Shown: positions 59,273-64,000 of the stretch, in pieces
How the letters are laid out: the number at the start of each line of letters is the position of its first letter
Position numbering within the stretch: the first letter of the stretch is position 1
Origin: Pohlia nutans
Lineage: Eukaryota > Streptophyta > Bryopsida > Bryales > Mniaceae
Direction: 5' to 3'
DNA: 64,000 nucleotides
NCBI GenBank assembly: GCA_022496805.1
Contig: CM040100.1
Span: 19,993,009-20,057,008, forward strand
The notes under the pieces: model-generated
The model's input: the letters and a program-made list of their open reading frames with translations, nothing else
Told to the model about the DNA's origin: nothing
Database searches by the model: none
Program-made: the position numbers and the translations under genes

Positions 59273-60136
59273 GTGAAGGCGACGACACAGAATATTCTTC
59301 ACTGATTCCGGTGATATAAAATTTGATCTCGGGTTGAATATCCATTGACATCGAACAGTAGGGTAATGGTCTGGTATGGGTACTCCGGTTACGGGTAACC
59401 ATATGTGTGACTGTGTAATTCATTTTGTGCGTGCTAGAAATTCCGTTTTTAACTCAGTGTATGCAGCTCCTACTATACCATCTAATTTTTGTAATTTTTC
59501 AATATATTTTCCTTATCAAAAAGATTTGTTTCTAAAATCAAGAGGGGGTACCCATACCATGCCATCACACTCCATCATCTTCTACGAGGAAGACCTTGCA
59601 CATGAGCACTTGTATGCAATGCCGCAGTACATCACGTTCCATGGTCTAATTCTACTTGCAACGAAATGGTGCACTTGGTTTGGAATAGAGAGATGCATCA
59701 AACGAATAATGGCGCCTCAGATTTGGTCTCTACAGTTGCTGAAATTGCGTGCATTCCAAGCTTGTACGTCTTGCCTCCCTCAATCTGAAGGTGCTGCAAG
59801 GAACCGTGTTCATGCAGATTGCTGTTTCTTTGTTTAACCCCAACTTCTCTGAAGCAAACATGAAAGTCGACCATGCAGCTTCCTGTGCACCTTAAGACAG
59901 TGAAGCTCGGGTGTGGGCAAAAGGCTTACTTTGTGATGCTAAATTGTAGCAATCATGTCTGGTGTGGCAGACACGGAAGAAATGAAAAAATATTGTTTCA
60001 CCAATTTTTAAGCCCAACCTAAATTGCAGTGACGTGTACTGCTCCCTTGAAGATAGGAGGAGGCCTGGTAGTGATAATTTATCATCACCGTGTCTTGGTG
60101 TGGTGGGACTCTATGCACAATTTTCAAGGAAAAGTA

Positions 60137-60290
60137 GAAGATGCTCTGATGTCACTGTAGCAGATTAGAAAGGTTAGGTGGGTTGTTTCTTCTCCTTACA
60201 CTCAGCGTTCTTCTCACGCTGATTTTTCTTGACCGCTTCAGAAGATGCTCTGACGTCACTGTACCAGATTAAAATGGTAGATGGGTTGTC
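60137..60290. repeat. Duplicated ~50-bp segment
   Basis: AGAAGATGCTCTGATGTCAC and the following ~30 bp occur at 60137-60187 and again at 60240-60290 with a few changes. It is part of the Lys/Glu-rich minus-strand reading segment. Confidence 0.75.
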
Positions 60291-61494
60291 TGGTGTGGAC
60301 TGTGGAGTAGTGAGAGCCGAGATGCTTAAGGAGAGGAGATGCTTGTGAATTCCATTTCATTCCTGACTGTAGGTTGCCATGAGCGCTTCTCTGCGCCGTC
60401 CGTTTCGTTCGTCGAGAGCTTTCTTCACTGCTGCTTCTTCTGCATCTCAGCTTTCTTCTCATACTGCTGTTTCTTGACCGCAGCAGAAGCAGAGCAGCTG
60501 TGGACTCGTCCATCTTCCACACAACGTTTGTGTAAGAAACGCTCCTGACTGTTTGTCTGGCCAGCGTTGTTGAGGCTCATTAATGTACTGTGGCGTTTTG
60601 GAGTCTCACAGCCGGGCGAGGAAGCGCATGAGTGCTCTGGTTCTAGTTTTCTAATTCACACATGTGCACCGGGCTTCCTCTCTTCCGTAGCTCTTCCGTA
60701 ACTCTTCAGCTGTGTTTAGTTGCTTCGGTGTTTTGTGTTAGGACAAAGTCGGTGGAGGAATCAAGGAGTTGTTTCTAATTTCTTGTTACGGTATAGTTAG
60801 GCTGGACGTATTTGTGCAGCGTTGAATAGTTTAGTAGAGTATTAGTGGATTTAGAGTTGACCTTGGAACTCTCTACGCTGGTCTCCGGGAGAATGCAGAG
60901 ACTGTGAAGTCGGAGGTATTAGAAGAGTTGATTGGCTCCTTATAACCTCAGATTACTTCCAGATAGTTGGGTCTATCTAATTCTGGCTTGCCAATACTTA
61001 ACCCCTTCTCACCTGCCAGCTCCTCGCTCCGCTTCCTGTGAACTTTTTCGATTCTCTCAAGCAAGTCAAACTAAACGAGTAAGTGTAATATTAGTCCAAT
61101 GTGATCAGTGATGCGCCTGATCTCCTTCCCAAAGGTTGTCGCAGTTCTCGTTCCGTCCTTCAGCTTTGTTGTCTCTACGAGGGTAGCGTAAGCTCCAGTT
61201 TTCGGAACTCAAGAGAAGTCGCTGCAAAACTTGGTTGATTCGCAGATTCTGCATTGTGGTGCACAGACGACGAAGATGTGTATTGTTGATGTATGGAGTA
61301 AGGGTTGGGAAGTGTACGTGTTGCTCGCTGGTGCTGTGGATATCTTGAAGGACTCTGCTGCTGGCTATCCGCTCGAGGTACAAAGGTATTTGTTTCTTTC
61401 ACTTTGGATTAGATTTTTGGCAGCAAGCTAGATGTAAGCGGTGTTCTCCTGAAAAGCGGTTTTTGCACCTCCTAGTTAGATCTCATTGTAGGGT

Positions 61495-61688
61495 TTAGGA
61501 GACCATGTGTTCTGTAATTCAAGTGTGAGCATTTTCCCCTACAAATAGGGCGGACAATGAGAGTGGCATGGAAACTAAATACTATTAATAAAGATAGCCC
61601 ATTATTTAAGTATTGAGATGTATTTGTTTGACAAAAGAAATGTCAACTTGTCAAAAGCAATGAACTCTTAATATAAAGTGGAGGGAGT
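61495..61688. mobile_element. Degraded Stowaway-like MITE, related to 8787-9030
   Basis: The interior GGGCGGACAATGAGAGTGGC...ACTATTAATAAAGATAG(C)CCATTATTTAAGTA parallels the two copies in the ASR-like intron, and the right end GTGGAGGGAGTA is preserved. The left end is not. Confidence 0.5.
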
Positions 61689-62297
61689 AGTCGTTTCTAG
61701 TGTGGCTCAAGGGGTAATGATGGTGTGAGACTGGAATCTTGAGACATTGGAACTCCAAATCCCCCATTTATCAAGTTGTTACCGATTTTAGCTTGTCACA
61801 GAGAGTGTATCCACACGAATACAATTAGCATGGAAGGCTATAGTTGACGTGGAATTGTGCGGAAGGGTGCAGCTTATATAAAACTTGTTGGCCTAGTTTG
61901 GATATCTTTATGCCAAGGTTGGAAGCTTGAAGCGCGTGGAATTTTCACCAAGTTGAGTAGTTTGTGTTGCAGACTTCCTATCTTAGGAGTGCTTTGGAAG
62001 TTGTCTTAGAGTGTGGGAATGCCAGCGTTTTGGCTTGCGGGCGCTATTATGGAGATTTTGAAGGAATTTGCCTCGTATCTTATTTTATTTGGAGAGTGTT
62101 GAATCGTTGGGAATACATGTATTTGATTCCATATCCTAGAGACCTTTGCTGGTGAGTTCGGAGGTTTCTCATTAGTGTGTTGTGAGCATGAAATTGCACA
62201 AACTTAATTATTTGTCCGAAGTGTTTTGAGTCTTGGTTATATTAGATTTGTAAGTAGTGAATCAACACCTTGTGTCTTACTTGAACGTATACTATAA

Positions 62298-62618
62298 CCC
62301 CTAAACTTCTCAGCGTTCAGAAATTGGATCACGACAAATTCTATGCCTTGCAACTTTCTCATACAATTTTGGATGACTTTCATCCAAGTCATCTTTGTCA
62401 GAGCGTTAAGTTCTCTTCTAATTACAATAGTTCTATTGTAATGAGAAGTTGTTGATAATAATGGAGAGGCCTCAAAGTGCAAGTATATCAAATTTTTTGA
62501 ATAGATTTTATGCTTGTAATGGTCCTCTTATATAGACCTCGTGTACATTTGAGCCGTACTAATATCTATCTTCGAAGCTAGCATCTACTTGTGTTCAAAA
62601 GATTGGTACGTTTAGGAG
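62298..62618. mobile_element. TTAA-family transposon, 321 bp
   Basis: CCCCTAAACTTCTCAGCG at the left (preceded by ATAA, a mutated TTAA) and ACGTTTAGGAG at the right before TTAA. The interior is nearly colinear with 984-1286. Confidence 0.75.
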
Positions 62619-63369
62619 TTAATGTTCAGGGCCCGATGTAAATAAATTTTGGTTCCAATCCTATTGATTATTAGATGGAGTATAGAGTTGCTCTATTGGT
62701 TGAGAATGAGTGGTTGCAAATATCTCGAGCAAATTGTTATCTTCATTAATTTTAAAAAATGACCAAACTCTTGTTGACCAAAAATTGAATGTTCAACTTA
62801 GGTTTGGAATTTATACATATGTTGGATTCGTGTTTCTTTGTATATCTATTAATATCGATAATAGCAAATGGTATAGGTGCATGAAAAGATCAACATGTTT
62901 GTATTGGTATCAACAAATGACTTTTTTATGCCGGTGGATTGTGACATTGTGTACCTGTAATGTATTGCCATTAACTATTGCCGTGAAATGTGTGCCTAGT
63001 GCATCCTTCATTAGAAAGTTCAATGATGTTAATATAGTCATTGACAGTTCCATTTTGTGTAGTGGGAATCTTGATGTTACCGATTGATATTCACGATTTT
63101 TGAATATTTGATCATTTTTTCAAATTAGTCTATCGGTAGTGATTTTACAAGTGATCAACATTAGCTTGATATACTTTCCAAGCACCTACTAGCAAAAATG
63201 AGAAGAAATTTGTAGATCCTATTGTATTTTCATACTGTACATAAAGGTTTGCATGCCGCTTTCGTTAAATATGAAGGAATACAAAGAGAGGATAATACCC
63301 TAGTTTGATATTGGTCCAATTTCAAGTTGAGTGTCTAAGATAATGTAATTGGCAGTTTTAGAGGTTGAA

Positions 63370-64000
63370 ATGGCGGATCCACTTGTAACTCCCGCAATAG
63401 TAGGATATGGGGTGACTGAATTGTTCACGGTGGTACTTGATGCTGCTGGTCGTGCCATCCAGTGTAAGGAGGAATGCAAGAAGTTCCGGGCGAGTTTGAA
63501 GGATATTGAACCACTATTTCAGCAAGCGCAGGAACATTCAGAGAATGGGAACCCTACGTGTACTGCATGGTTGAATGCATTCGAGTCCCTTTTGAAAGAG
63601 GCAAATGCAGTAATAAAGCAATGTCTTCAAGAAACAAAAAGAGAGAAGTTGAAGAGGGCGTTGCAATGTTGGCGTTGGACGGAGTTGCCAAATCATGTGA
63701 AGGATCTTCATCAGCGAGTGAAAGATAAAATTAAATCTACAAATCTTGTCACGCTTGGAATTGTTCTATCTAAGGAACGCCCCGTAGCAAGTAAGCCGTT
63801 AGATTTTGAACCGCAACAAATACCATTACATGTCGTCGGGCATGAAGAACATTTCAACAAACTCAAAGCATCTATACTTGAGAGTCGTGAGAAATCCGTG
63901 CACAGCTATTTTGGTTTGCGCGGAAGAGGAGGAGCGGGGAAAACTGTGCTCGCAAAGAGGTTGCACAATGATGAAGACATCAAAGCAACATATGGAGAAC
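63370..64000 (+). CDS. NLR-type immune receptor, N-terminal part (runs off the window)
   Basis: From ATG 63370 the frame is open to the window end, 210 complete codons, with no intron. Residues 1-120 are helical and charged (DAAGRAIQCKEECKKFRASL, LLKEANAVIKQCLQE), like the CC/RPW8-type N-terminal domain of plant NLRs. A linker with VVGHEEHFNKLKASILE follows, as seen just before the NB-ARC, and the P-loop GRGGAGKT lies at residues 185-192. NLRs are intracellular sensors that oligomerise on effector recognition; the NB-ARC motifs and LRRs must lie beyond position 64000. The start ATG is the first in this frame after the upstream AT-rich DNA. Whether it is a full gene or pseudogene cannot be told here. 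Confidence 0.85.
   Translation, partial: MADPLVTPAIVGYGVTELFTVVLDAAGRAIQCKEECKKFRASLKDIEPLFQQAQEHSENGNPTCTAWLNAFESLLKEANAVIKQCLQETKREKLKRALQCWRWTELPNHVKDLHQRVKDKIKSTNLVTLGIVLSKERPVASKPLDFEPQQIPLHVVGHEEHFNKLKASILESREKSVHSYFGLRGRGGAGKTVLAKRLHNDEDIKATYGE

Larger units (their letters stand above)
59273..63369. other. Intergenic region between locus C and the NLR gene
   Basis: No gene is confidently called. The 153-codon frame at 59376-59837 has no recognisable domain. On the minus strand, 60425-60485 reads AVKKQQYEKKAEMQKKQQ and 60180-60243 a related Lys/Glu-rich peptide, possibly remains of a coding exon. A degraded Stowaway-like copy (about 61495-61688) and a TTAA element (62298-62618) are present. 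Confidence 0.5.

Noticed and set aside
59376..59837. 153-codon open frame downstream of SINA-like locus C
   Set aside because: Amino-acid make-up is irregular, no domain was recognised, and the frame begins in non-coding sequence.
60980..61010. Another TTAA-family left end (TTAACCCCTTCTCACC)
   Set aside because: The match is limited to TTAACCCC; no A-rich continuation and no partner end, so chance is likely.

Overview
The window reads as nuclear DNA of a land plant. Its genes are spliced (GT-AG introns, one probable GC-AG intron), intergenic DNA is AT-rich, and the recognisable products are plant proteins: mitoribosomal mS23, an ASR-like protein, a P-class PPR protein, ARV1, SINA-like RING proteins and an NLR. 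The N-terminus of the NLR and the unusual RING family would fit a non-flowering plant such as a moss or lycophyte, but the clade cannot be fixed from the sequence alone.

Layout. 0-2.5 kb: repeats. 2.5-4.7 kb (+): four-exon mS23 gene. 7.8-9.4 kb (-): two-exon ASR-like gene whose intron holds two Stowaway-like MITEs. 10.5-15.2 kb (-): 14-exon mitochondrial PPR gene. 18.1-20.7 kb (+): nine-exon ARV1 gene. 20.7-36.5 kb: gene-poor, with a 2.5 kb CACTA-type element, a (TAAA)n microsatellite, many short TTAA-flanked transposons and arrays of a ~100-118 bp repeat. 36.5-59.3 kb (+): three related SINA-like loci among repeats; the second and third lie in a ~9 kb duplicated segment. 59.3-63.4 kb: no confident gene. 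63.37 kb to the end (+): the 5' part of an NLR gene.

The most interesting object is the SINA-like cluster. Locus A (36.58-40.40 kb) encodes the second half of a RING, one SIAH-type zinc finger and, across a phase-0 GC-AG intron, what looks like an RST domain (the protein-interaction domain of RCD1-SRO-TAF4 proteins) in place of the TRAF-like substrate-binding domain of normal SINA ligases. The second half of the RST is present as two alternative exons. Loci B and C keep the complete RING and the zinc finger but have short tails; B's tail resembles locus A's last exon, as if the RST had been lost.

The second theme is repeats. At least 17 full or partial copies of a short transposon group have CCCCTAAA-like inverted ends and TTAA target sites (piggyBac/Kolobok/Sola3-like). 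One copy lies exactly at the stop codon of the ASR-like gene, so the TAA belongs to the target site. Further families have clean target duplications of 3 bp (CACTA), 4 bp (GGGTACATTC ends) and 8 bp (CTCGGGGG ends), with nesting and paralogous empty sites that order some of the insertions.
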